From Eukaryota sp. TZLM1-RC (lineage: Eukaryota > Metamonada: BaSk clade): a DNA stretch of 64,000 bases. The notes under the pieces are model-generated. The model saw only the letters and a list, made by a program, of their open reading frames with translations. It was not told the DNA's origin and searched no databases. The stretch spans positions 4,781,658 through 4,845,657 of the forward strand of contig JAUPSS010000004.1 of NCBI GenBank assembly GCA_040285825.1, read 5' to 3'. Shown piece by piece: positions 54,890 through 63,795 of the stretch. The position numbers and the translations under genes were made by a program. Positions within the stretch are counted from its first letter, which is position 1. Every line of letters starts with the position of its first letter.

Positions 54890-55055
54890 GTGTTTTTCCA
54901 TGTATTGCGTACCTGTACGCGTATTGTGATGTTGCTGCTTTAACTACCATTTGATCGTGATATCATATAGTGATAGAACTAAAGTAAGCTTAACGTCTAT
55001 CAAGATTGCATGAATTGGTCAAAAGTCAGAAGTGCGTTTTGATAGAAATTCACAG
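54890..55055 (+). ncRNA. Candidate Fanzor guide-RNA (f/omega RNA) region
   Basis: 166 bp of noncoding DNA directly after the Fanzor stop codon, conserved at well over 90 percent in the copy at 62347-62512. It holds a hairpin GCGTAC-CT-GTACGC followed by GCGTATTG and ends in GATAGAAATTCACAG. In TnpB and Fanzor systems the scaffold RNA comes from the 3' end of the element and the guide is the flanking host sequence. By analogy the guide here would be the 5' leader and start codon region of SPCS3. That the region is transcribed is inference. Confidence 0.45.
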
Positions 55056-55075
55056 TATATAACAAAATCATCTCG

Positions 55076-55644
55076 ATGTACAAGTTCCACATTCGTGGTT
55101 ATGCAGTGTTATCCACAGCGATCACATGCTTTGCAGTTCTAGCTGCTTTCAACGCCTTGTCTATGTTTTGGCTCAATAACAAGGCGGTTCTCAGCACTTT
55201 CACAGCCACTCCTCACATGTATGAATCTTTCACAATCACCATAGCCATTCACAGCATCATTATGGATCAATCCAGCACATTCTGCTGTTCAACTTCAATA
55301 TCTCTCTCGATCTGACACCAGAGTTTAACTGGAACACTAAGCAAGTGTACGTCTACGTACAAGCTGAGTATGAGTTTCCAAGTGGAAATCCACACAAATC
55401 CATTGTGTGGAATAGGATAGTTACCAGACAGGATGCTGACGTCACATCACGTTATGATGACGTGTCAAGGTGGAATTTGGATATAGAAGAAAGTTCTGAA
55501 TTTCCTATTTGGATTCCCAAACAGTCATTATCATCACCTATAAAATTGACTCTTTTCTGGGAAATTTCGCCTTACTCAGGATTATTATACAGAAGAAGGG
55601 CTGATTCTAGTCTGGAAGTTAGTTTATCAGAAATGTCTTTTTAA
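55076..55644 (+). CDS. SPCS3: Signal peptidase complex subunit 3 (SPCS3/SPC22/23), two exons
   Basis: Exon 1 (55076-55218) and exon 2 (55245-55644) join across a 26-nt intron (55219-55244, GTATGAA...CCATAG) to give 180 residues, the same length as the human protein. An N-terminal membrane anchor (VLSTAITCFAVLAAFNALS, about residues 11-29) is followed by the luminal domain: ISLDLTPEFNWNTKQVYVYV, AEYEFPSGNPHKSIVW and LTLFWEISPYSG. It is a subunit of the ER signal peptidase. Start: first ATG, 20 bp after the Fanzor element end. No damage is seen, so the insertion is tolerated. Confidence 0.92.
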
Positions 55645-56309
55645 ATCCATCATTGATTCGTCTTTTACTTTCTCCAATCAATTTAGCAGCAAGCACTACA
55701 ATAAATATGATTTTCTCTTTTTACATATTTTCTTGAATTTCGTCACTTGTTTAGACGTTTGACCGCAAATATCTTTTTTATATTGTATTGATTCCGATAA
55801 AGTCAACAAGATAACCCTTATAACTCTTCAGTTTAGCAAAATTATCGGATTTAAATATAAAATGATATGAAATAGTTTTTTAAAACATTCTAGCCTCAAT
55901 CGTTTCAATTCAGAGAACCAAAGACTAACCAGATAAGCTGCCATAGTTTATATCAATTATTTGTAACCAATAAGCTTTTTGTAATTAGTGTTTCCAAGCT
56001 ACAATAAGAGAGCAACAATGTTGTAAGATTTAGTAATAAGGTTGCTGACAAAATCTAAACTACAACATATTTGATCTAAATTTAGATCAAAAGGCTAATA
56101 TTGCAAAAAGAAATCAGCAATTTAAAACTAACAAATTAGACAAAATTAAATAAGTTAAACAAGAAAATATTATTGTTAATTAATAATAATTTAATTAATT
56201 TTATTCTTTATATTAATTAAAGCCATAATGTCAAAAAGCTTCAAAGTGTTGATAAACACTTATATAATAAAATTTTGAAGTAAAAACATTCAAAGAATTC
56301 GTCAACAAA
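55645..56309. other. AT-rich convergent intergenic region
   Basis: 665 bp, very AT-rich (long A/T runs, TTAATTAATAAT-like motifs at 56170-56220). No gene. Confidence 0.5.
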
Positions 56310-58382
56310 CTAAAAAACACGCAATTCACCTTCAGAAACAGTGGTCAATCCCAAAACCTCTCCATCACTTCTGCCATCCACAACCTCTCCATCAGATCTT
56401 TCCACAACCTCGCCATCAGAAATATGATCAAAAACTTCACCTTCAGATGCAACGACTTCACCTTCTGAGCGATGAAATGCAAGTTGACCAGAAGAACAGC
56501 TTAAAGAAGAAGCTGATTGGCTTTGGAATGAGGCAGAATAGTTGGGAAAATGACGTGATTGGTCAGAATCTTCTTGACTGATTGAGCCATAGTTACCAGT
56601 CGAAATTTGCTGATTACTGATTGCTTCTTCTGTACTAGGGTAGCCCCAGTCACGAGTTGAATCTGTCTTGTTCGGGTCATTGATACTAGTTTGAATATTT
56701 GAATCTGTTTCAGTAGGTGATCCCTTTTCGTCTTTCTGGCTTGACAATCTTGTTGAATCAGATTTGATTGAACAAACTGATTGATTCGGTGATTTATCAC
56801 TTGATTTAGGATTTGATTGGTCTGATGAAACACTATGAGAAACTTCAAATCTCTCATCTTCATGTTTGATCTCATGAACATTTTGTGATTCTCTTTCTGA
56901 TTCAACCTCCTTGTCTTTAAAGTTTTCTTCAGTATTGACAGTGTGGATTTGAGCCTCAGACTCATTGCTTCTAGAAAGCTTTTCATCAGCCGATCGATCG
57001 GAAAGTATCTCAGTTGGTAGATCTTTTGGTTCCACAACTACTTCTTGTTTAATAATTGACTGAACGCTGGATGCAGTATGGATATTTGGTTCATTTTCAT
57101 CAGAGAGCAGTTGACTAGGATCATTTTTGATGGATTCAATTTCGTTGAAATTTTCAGGACAATTGATCCCAATTTTTTCGAAATAAATTTTAATAATTAT
57201 GGAAACAATTTCATTCCGAGAAATAAAATTCAAATGACCAAATCGAAGTAAATACTGTGCTTTAGAAGGACCAAAAATACCCTGCAAAAGGTCAAAAATG
57301 ACCATCAATTGAGGCTCAGAATACATTGACTTTGGTTGACCAGTTAAAACACAGGGTATCACGTCATCATTTTGACCTTCTGATTGACTGTCATGATCTG
57401 AATCGTCTGCACTGACATCAATAACATTAGCAAATTTATCACGTGATACCTCGCTCGTAGTTTCGTGTTCGCTTTTAATCTCTTCTTCGCTTGCCACGTC
57501 ATCATTTTGATCTTCTTCTCCTTGGAATTGTGCAAATTCTCCTTTTTGGCCTTCTCTTTGATCTTCCTTTAGACCTTGTTGGTCTTGTTGATACTGGTCT
57601 ATTAATAAATAACCATATTTGTCTTCTTCTAATTCACTGCTTGAAAGTCCTGGTGTTGAGGGCTGAGGGTTAGGGTTAGGGTTAACAATTAAACTGGCCT
57701 CATTCGATTGATTACTACTTGATTGAGTAAATGATTCCAACTCATCTTGAGGTGATCCTCCATTTCCAACCCCCGTCTCCTTGAAAACCTTCTTCTCTTC
57801 CTCAGTAGGACTCGACTGTGTCTCCCTGGAATGTACCGTTGGTTGAGATTGAATCACAGCATTCCTGGGGCTGGGTTTCGCTGGAGGAGAGGTCTGGGTG
57901 GTGTTGTAACGAGGGGAGTGTTTGTGGAAGGAGCAGGAAGAAGAAGAGGAGAATGAGGTTATTGATTTGGAAGCAGTTTGTTGGTTTACTGCTCGCTTGA
58001 TTGGTTTCGGTTTGACTCGAGGTTGAGGCTTAGGAGTTACTTGAGTGGATTGGGTAGAACAAGGAGGACGGCAAGGATTAGATGGAGGATGTCTAATGCG
58101 GGGTTTGAGCTTGGGTGGTACTTGATGTGGTTTTGGTTCTTGTTTGGTTGACTTCTTCGTATTGCACAATGCTTGACGAGGAGGATTGATCGTGGAGAAG
58201 CGTGGGCTAGACTTTTTGACTGTACGTTTAACTGTGGGTGGGGATTTGACTTGGGGTTTGGTATTGGTTGTAGGCTGAGAAACTTTTGGATAGAGAGAAC
58301 TGAAAGACCCATTTTTATCAAAGATTGAAGAGACTACAGCAGACACAGGAGGAAGACCAAGCTCATAATAGTCAATATCCAT
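56310..58382 (-). CDS. Long disordered protein with C-terminal SDGEV/SEGEV repeats
   Basis: 690 residues, intronless. Residues 1-30 are ordered (MDIDYYELGLPPVSAVVSSI), then a Pro/Lys/Ser-rich basic stretch to about 180, acidic Ser/Gln-rich disorder, and a short ordered island at about 340-410 (MYSEPQLMVIFDLLQGIFG, FLRFGHLNFISRNEIVSIII-like). The C-terminus (about 630-690) repeats S-[DE]-G-E-[VL] six or more times. The codons NPNPNPQ near 57.67 kb are written in telomere-like DNA. The family is not recognised; similar acidic SxGE repeats occur in some centrosomal proteins, but I would not assign a role from that. Confidence 0.65.
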   Translation of the reverse strand: MDIDYYELGLPPVSAVVSSIFDKNGSFSSLYPKVSQPTTNTKPQVKSPPTVKRTVKKSSPRFSTINPPRQALCNTKKSTKQEPKPHQVPPKLKPRIRHPPSNPCRPPCSTQSTQVTPKPQPRVKPKPIKRAVNQQTASKSITSFSSSSSCSFHKHSPRYNTTQTSPPAKPSPRNAVIQSQPTVHSRETQSSPTEEEKKVFKETGVGNGGSPQDELESFTQSSSNQSNEASLIVNPNPNPQPSTPGLSSSELEEDKYGYLLIDQYQQDQQGLKEDQREGQKGEFAQFQGEEDQNDDVASEEEIKSEHETTSEVSRDKFANVIDVSADDSDHDSQSEGQNDDVIPCVLTGQPKSMYSEPQLMVIFDLLQGIFGPSKAQYLLRFGHLNFISRNEIVSIIIKIYFEKIGINCPENFNEIESIKNDPSQLLSDENEPNIHTASSVQSIIKQEVVVEPKDLPTEILSDRSADEKLSRSNESEAQIHTVNTEENFKDKEVESERESQNVHEIKHEDERFEVSHSVSSDQSNPKSSDKSPNQSVCSIKSDSTRLSSQKDEKGSPTETDSNIQTSINDPNKTDSTRDWGYPSTEEAISNQQISTGNYGSISQEDSDQSRHFPNYSASFQSQSASSLSCSSGQLAFHRSEGEVVASEGEVFDHISDGEVVERSDGEVVDGRSDGEVLGLTTVSEGELRVF

Positions 58383-58503
58383 AAGCAGGCTCCACTAAAA
58401 TTGCTTAAAATTTCACCTTGATGTAAAGTATCCAAAAGTAATTTTGGTGGCACGAAAATGGGTCTCCATATACTTTTACTTTCAAGTCCTCACACCCTTC
58501 TTA

Positions 58504-58975
58504 TCAATGGAATTTGGTATGCGAATATGACGTTGAAGCTGCACATGAAGAGGTAGATGACCTTGAAAGGTAAATTGGTCCACAGAAACTGAGACTGGAT
58601 ACTGAAGTCAAGTTTGCAATGCCTGATCTGTTTGATAATACATTGATAATGGAAATATCATCCATGTAAGCGACGATATGCAATTCAGGGAATTTTTTTT
58701 GGATCATTTCAATAAAATTATGAATATCCAAACAAAAAAGTAAGGGTCCAAGACAGTCACCTTGTTTCATACCAGAGGAAGCTTCAAGGGTAAAGGTGTC
58801 AAAAATTAAGTCCGACTTTTTACCATAAAATAAATACAAATAAGCAGAAAGTTCAGGAATTTCTTGAAGAAGCACATCATAAATACGATTACGCTTTACG
58901 GCATTGAAAGCATTTTTGAAATCTAAATTAAAAGTATATTTGTGTTTTTTTGACTATTGAAAAAAACATTTGAAG
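58504..58975 (-). mobile_element. Reverse transcriptase fragment of a LINE (family 2-like)
   Basis: It reads NLDFKNAFNAVKRNRIYDVLL, ASSGMKQGDCLGPLLFCLDIH and VAYMDDISI, i.e. RT motifs A, B and C including the catalytic YMDD. It is interrupted soon after. This is the part of the RT missing from the other LINE copies upstream of LGPLLFC. Neither end is defined. Confidence 0.75.
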
Positions 58976-60643
58976 CCATTGACGGATCTGTTTGACTGTA
59001 TACTCATGTTGTTTTTGATGAGTTTCTACAATAAAATATATTTATTCCCATACTTATCGTTTCACTGATTGAAGCATGGTACATATAGAAATAAACATGT
59101 AAAATCTTAAAGTAAAAAGTAAAATATTACTAGTATTATAATATTTTATTACTTTATTCTTGAGCAAAAACCTGGTTTCAAATACTCATAGTGAGCAATA
59201 GAGAACACTGAAAGTGTAAAAGACATCGTGGTGGATTGATAGGCCTTCCGAAATTCAATAATAGTTCAATAAATTTACTTAACAAGAAGCATATTGATAA
59301 GCAAAACAGCTTTCGTTCATGTTTCATTTCTGACGTGTTGAAAACACTAGATGAGGTGATGTGACAATGTGAATGTGCTGTAACACCAAACAGGTCACAG
59401 AACTCTTCATCAAGAGTATAGTGATGACAATAGCACCACACAGCCAGCTAACACAGCATGTCAAATTGATGCACAAAAACACAAGTACCACAAGCAAGCA
59501 GTCAACATTGAAGTTCAAAAAAGGTCGCCAATGCACCACACGCTTCTATGGAGCCGACATCTCAAGGCTGCGATCTTGAACATGTCTGAATTGTAAGTTT
59601 TGAGTGTTCCTTGATACAGGCCTCCTCCATACCCCACAACCAACGTTGAGGTCCAACTACCATTCGACAGTGTACCACAGCGACTCAGTCACATCTAAGA
59701 CAACCCGTCGTCGATGACAGAGATCCACAGATGACAGTGCAATGCAGAGGCTTCCCCTACCGAGGCAGATCCATTACAGATCGGCACTTCCGTAGGTATG
59801 CGAAATTGAAGAATTTGAGACATGGAAAATTCAACATGTTAGCGTGGAAAAAATTTCACTTCTAAGAAACTTATACTGATTATACTTATACTTATATACT
59901 TATACTTATACTGATTGACTATATATAAACCGCCCAATCCTGTGCTTCAATCATTAGTTACTATTGATGCTGTGGTTTTGGAGTTTGGTATTGGAATTCT
60001 GTGCGTTAAACGATCAGCTTTTGTGTGACAATCAACTTGCTTTGATTATTTAAGCATGCACATTGCAGTTGATTATATACAATTTTCAATCGTTTCGTTC
60101 AGTTCTTATACTCTATATTATTCTGAATTGACCATTGATCAGTCATTGCCATTTATCCATAAGTTAATAACAAATTTAAAGCAGTGCATTACAGAAACAA
60201 CTATGGTGATGTTTTAGGAGTGCCGATGGACAAGATTCAGTAAGTACATCACCTTTAGTTGTCGGCTATTGGCTATTAGTGCAATTCATGATTACTATAT
60301 AGCTATATTATATGGACTACAACACTATTTGATTATACTTAAAATTTCAAAGATGCTACAGGCACGGTTAATCTCAAAAGGCGATTACTTCTTGTTTCGA
60401 ACAAAACTACAATGATGAGGAGGCAACTGAAATATAGAGACAAGTAGGCCTAATGACTGAGGTTTTAGTGACAACTGCTTCCTAGTTGAGCATTATACTT
60501 TGAAATTTAAATTATTTATTTGTGAATTACTTACATCACTGCAACATCCAATGGCGATGTACCAAAAACTGAATACCCAATTCCATCAACATTAAAACAC
60601 AAAAAAACCACCAAAAACTTTCGACCTTTATAAAAACACAAAT
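58976..60643. other. 1.6 kb without a supported gene
   Basis: AT-rich. It contains a TTATACTTATA-type microsatellite at about 59870-59915. Frames of 60-90 codons at 59.2-59.6 kb overlap on both strands and show no domain. Nothing else is recognised. Confidence 0.4.
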
Positions 60644-62329
60644 TTACAAATTTCCACTACGTTTTCGCAACCAACTCAGCAAGGTACTGGAACCACCCAT
60701 TCGGATAGAAGGTCTTATTGATTTTAAGGGATTTCCATTAACCAATAGGGTCTTTAAAGCAGTGGCCTGGCCAAATTCATCAGATAAAGAACCTATATTG
60801 TTGTTTTCTATATTCAAAAAGTCTAAATTGGTAAGAAAAGAACTCACCTTGGAGTGATCAAAATTTTGTAGCTTGTTGTTGGCCAAATCAAGATAAGTCA
60901 ATCGAGATGACGTGATTAAAGGTACATTTTGATCTTCCAGATTCAAAAACGCCAAGTGAAGTTCCTTGAGGGGCGCACTGACAGTAGAAACTGTAGAGAA
61001 CAAAGGTCCTAGTTTAGAATTATTGCTCAACTTTAAAACTTCAAGAGTTTTAGATTCAAGCAAAGAAAAGGGTAAATTTTCGAGGCAATTGAACGAGAGG
61101 TCAACAGAGATCAAATTTGGGAAAACGTGGAATCCATCAAAAATTTGAGAAATTCCTGACTTATTTAAGTTTAAAATTCTGAGACCCTGACAAGAGATAA
61201 TGGGATCAAAAGAGATCAATTTTCCAAAAGAATTCCCACTCAAATTTAATTCAATCAAATTTTCACAATCAAACAATTCATTAGGCAACTCATCAAGTCC
61301 TTTATTGGAAAAGTCAACTGAATTCTGGTGACTAGAGACCAAAAGTGAGCTATTAGTGATCTCTTCTTTTTGTGGTAAAAATTTACATAAAGTTTTTAAA
61401 ATTTCCCTAGAATTTTGGGTCAAAAACTTTCTATTAGTCAATGGATTTCCAGAAACTTCAAATGAATTCAAGTCAGTAATTGATGCAATTAAAGGATTAA
61501 GATTTCTAATATTATTGTTACCAATATTGAGTGATCTCAACTGGGTTAGATTGACAATTTCATCAGGAATTTCAGCTAACCTATTCTGAAATAATGTCAA
61601 AGTCTTTAAGTTGGAGCAAGTTGAAAGAATATTTGAAATATTTGAAATTCTATTATTATTCAAATGCAACTCAACGACAGAAACAGGAAGAGTTTCAACT
61701 AAAGTCAAACAATTTTGGTTGAGATTCAAAATTTTGAGTTTAGACATTTGGTCCAAATTTTCAACATTTTCGAGTTGATTTCCTTCCAAAACAAGTTCTT
61801 CTAATTCATTAGGGTTTTCAACATTAAATTTTCTCAACATATTTTTGCTTAAATTGAGCTTTCGTACCTTGGGTAAGTTAAGAGAAAGGTTCTCAATCCT
61901 ATTTCCTTCTAGGTTCAAGACAGTGAGATTAGGAAAGCAGGCATCAACCTTGAAAACAGTTATTGAGTTATGAGAAAGGTCCAGAAATCTAACAAAGTCA
62001 ATACAAGTTTGGAGGAAGTCAATGTTGGTTAAACAATTTTGACCAAGGTTAATGACCTCCATTTGGCTAGGGAGGGACAATGCTGTAATATTATTGTTGG
62101 ATAGGATGATTTCAATCAAGGAATCAAAGGCTGAAAGATCGGGAATTGACTCAAATTCATTGTTTCTAGCCTTGATAGCCTTGAGAGGTTCGACCTCCCA
62201 CCATTTGACGACATCAGATTGAGGTGAAAGTAAATCCTCAGGAAATAAAGAGAGGCCTTTGTTGTCAAGGTCTAGAACACCTGTTTGAAGCACACGTTCA
62301 ATCACTTTACGTGTAGAAAGAGTTTGCAT
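60644..62329 (-). CDS. LRRC40: Leucine-rich repeat protein LRRC40 homologue
   Basis: 561 residues, intronless, with about 20 LRRs (LxxLxLxxNxL). The N-terminus resembles LRRC40: VLQTGVLDLDNKGLSLFPEDLL, then VVKWWEVEPLKAIKARNN. The C-terminus, ALKTLLVNGNPLKSIRP followed by LLSWLRKRSG, matches the human LRTLLLEGNPFR and a terminal YLR segment. A break in the repeat array near the middle (FCKFLPQKEE then a restart with DFSNKGLDELPNELF) is also a family trait. The molecular role of LRRC40 is not established. The start codon is 17 bp downstream of the right end of a Fanzor copy on the same strand. Confidence 0.82.
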   Translation of the reverse strand: MQTLSTRKVIERVLQTGVLDLDNKGLSLFPEDLLSPQSDVVKWWEVEPLKAIKARNNEFESIPDLSAFDSLIEIILSNNNITALSLPSQMEVINLGQNCLTNIDFLQTCIDFVRFLDLSHNSITVFKVDACFPNLTVLNLEGNRIENLSLNLPKVRKLNLSKNMLRKFNVENPNELEELVLEGNQLENVENLDQMSKLKILNLNQNCLTLVETLPVSVVELHLNNNRISNISNILSTCSNLKTLTLFQNRLAEIPDEIVNLTQLRSLNIGNNNIRNLNPLIASITDLNSFEVSGNPLTNRKFLTQNSREILKTLCKFLPQKEEITNSSLLVSSHQNSVDFSNKGLDELPNELFDCENLIELNLSGNSFGKLISFDPIISCQGLRILNLNKSGISQIFDGFHVFPNLISVDLSFNCLENLPFSLLESKTLEVLKLSNNSKLGPLFSTVSTVSAPLKELHLAFLNLEDQNVPLITSSRLTYLDLANNKLQNFDHSKVSSFLTNLDFLNIENNNIGSLSDEFGQATALKTLLVNGNPLKSIRPSIRMGGSSTLLSWLRKRSGNL

Positions 62330-62346
62330 GATGAAAAGTCCAAATA

Positions 62347-62512
62347 CTGTGAATTACTATCAAAACGCACTTCTGGCTTTTGACCAATTCATGCAATCTT
62401 GATAGACGTTAAGCTTACTTTAGTTTTATCACTATATGGTATCACGATCAAATGATAGTTAAAGCAGCAACATCACAATACGCGTACAGGTACGCAATAC
62501 ATGGAAAAACAC
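62347..62512 (-). ncRNA. Second copy of the candidate Fanzor guide-RNA region
   Basis: Same 166-bp noncoding tail as after the 54.4 kb Fanzor, including the GCGTAC/GTACGC hairpin. Differences are few point changes (e.g. AAAGTCAG versus AAAGCCAG). A guide taken from the right flank would cover the LRRC40 leader and start codon. Expression is not shown by the sequence. Confidence 0.4.
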
Positions 62513-62857
62513 TTATCTACGGGGTCTCCCTAACGCCTCAGGTCTTTCATTGTAGTAGTGCTCACTTATTCCAATCTCCAGTTGGTTTCTGGAAGCTGAG
62601 ATGTCCCTCGACCAGAGTGTCTGACATTGAGGGCCTACAAACTTATCATTGTTCACCCTCCCATCATCGTGATACAACTTTTGATTGAATACCTTACAGC
62701 AATTCGTTTTGGCAGATGTGTAGAATTCATCTCCATTAGGCTTCACATATGTAAAATGTTTCTGAATCTCCTTCAAAAAGCGCTTCCTTGGGGTTTTCAC
62801 AGCTTGTCTTGATGGCCCATCACCACCACTACCAAACCAAATTATGGTTTCTCTTCC
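62347..62857 (-). mobile_element. 5'-truncated Fanzor (family B) copy flanked by 12-bp direct repeats
   Basis: 511 bp, nearly identical to 54544-55055 in reverse complement: the last ~113 codons of the Fanzor (GRETIIWFGSGG to the Arg-rich end, stop at 62513-62515) and the full 3' tail ending ATTCACAG. It is flanked by AAAGTCCAAATA at 62335-62346 and 62858-62869. The 5' side is cut within the ORF. A cut 5' end, a precise 3' end and a variable-length duplication are what target-primed reverse transcription leaves. There is no poly-A. The right end is 17 bp upstream of the LRRC40 start codon. Confidence 0.85.
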
Positions 62858-62950
62858 AAAGTCCAAATAGAATCGAAAATGATATACGTGTGTTGAACTT
62901 TCGACTTCACCTCTCCAAACTTACAAAACTTTAACAATATCTTTTATTAC

Positions 62951-63300
62951 CTATCTGTTGGGACATGTAGAACGATTGTGCCCTTCCTGAAAACATATAC
63001 CACATCTTGGCCTTCTTCTAGCCCTCTTAGCACCCACAATGTCAGACGATTGTACAAGTTGAGGTTCTTTCAACTGTTGAAAAACTGTTGTTCTCTTCAG
63101 TTGTTCACAGGTTGTACCATCGTTTGCTTCAATTTTTTAATAATGAAATGACTCACCCTTTTCTTGATTTTGATAAATAGAGGATTAGATAAAAGTTCGC
63201 AATCGACTGAACTTGTTTCGATACTGATAGTTTTTTTGATTTCATCATATTGGTCCAGTAAAACATCTTTGAAATGAGTTAGAGCAATTAGAAAGTTGGA
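62951..63300 (-). pseudogene. Transposase-like C-terminus with zinc knuckle
   Basis: A frame ending at TAG (62951-62953) reads QLKRTTVFQQLKEPQLVQSS, then RRRPRCGICFQEGHNRSTCPNR, a CX2CX4HX4C knuckle of the kind found at the C-terminus of many MULE-type and other transposases. Upstream, NFLIALTHFKDVLLDQYDEI and CELLSNPLFIKIKKR read in another frame and would join via a 26-nt intron (about 63131-63156). The rest of the protein is not found. It could instead be the last exon of a host gene. Confidence 0.5.
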
Positions 63301-63795
63301 ACCAACCTTTGCACACGTACATCATCACCCAAACAGAATCAATGCAATTGTTGTTGTTTTCGCATAGCTTCAATAACCATTAAAATTTGACTGAGTAGTC
63401 CCAATAGGGTTCTCAATTAGCGTTTGTGACACTACTTACTGTGAAGGATGTATCTGAGAAGTTGATATATTATTCAAAATTAATCCAATGCTTTTTCCAC
63501 AAACGCTGAGTAACATTCAATTCAGCACAGAACTATTATCAATCATGAACCCATAATATTGTTGAAGTGCTGGGGAATATTAAACAAGGGAACTGTGTTG
63601 AAATACCAAAATATCATTTACTTGAATCCTGAAAAAGATAATTGTTTCATAGAAATAATTAGAAAAACAAGAACTTAACCAAAGTTTAATACTTGATTAA
63701 AAAAAGAATTAAATAATTAATTAAATAAATAAAAACACCAGAATCTATACACATTAACTTATATAATACATCAAATAAAATACAAAATCCTAACC
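63301..63795. other. Gap with a short telomere-like tract at its right edge
   Basis: No gene. At 63789-63806 the sequence is CCTAACCCTAACTAACCC, i.e. two to three degenerate CCCTAA units overlapping the end of the next gene. Confidence 0.5.

Larger units (their letters stand above)
54027..55055 (+). mobile_element. Fanzor element, family B, with conserved 3' tail
   Basis: The coding part runs to 54889. The noncoding tail runs from 54890 to ATTCACAG at 55048-55055, where similarity to the copy at 62.3-62.9 kb ends. The right end is 20 bp upstream of the SPCS3 start codon, on the same strand. The left end is uncertain. A direct repeat TATATAACAAA occurs right after the end (55056-55066) and again at 53184-53194, which would give an element of 1861 bp including the minus-strand LRR pieces. 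This is suggestive but could be chance in AT-rich DNA. Confidence 0.7.

Noticed and set aside
56501-57037. 178-codon minus-strand ORF inside the disordered gene
   Set aside because: Alternative frame of a low-complexity coding region; composition is an artefact of the Ser/Gln-rich sequence.
59178-59579. Overlapping 68-87-codon ORFs on both strands
   Set aside because: Mutual shadows with no conserved motif; likely chance.
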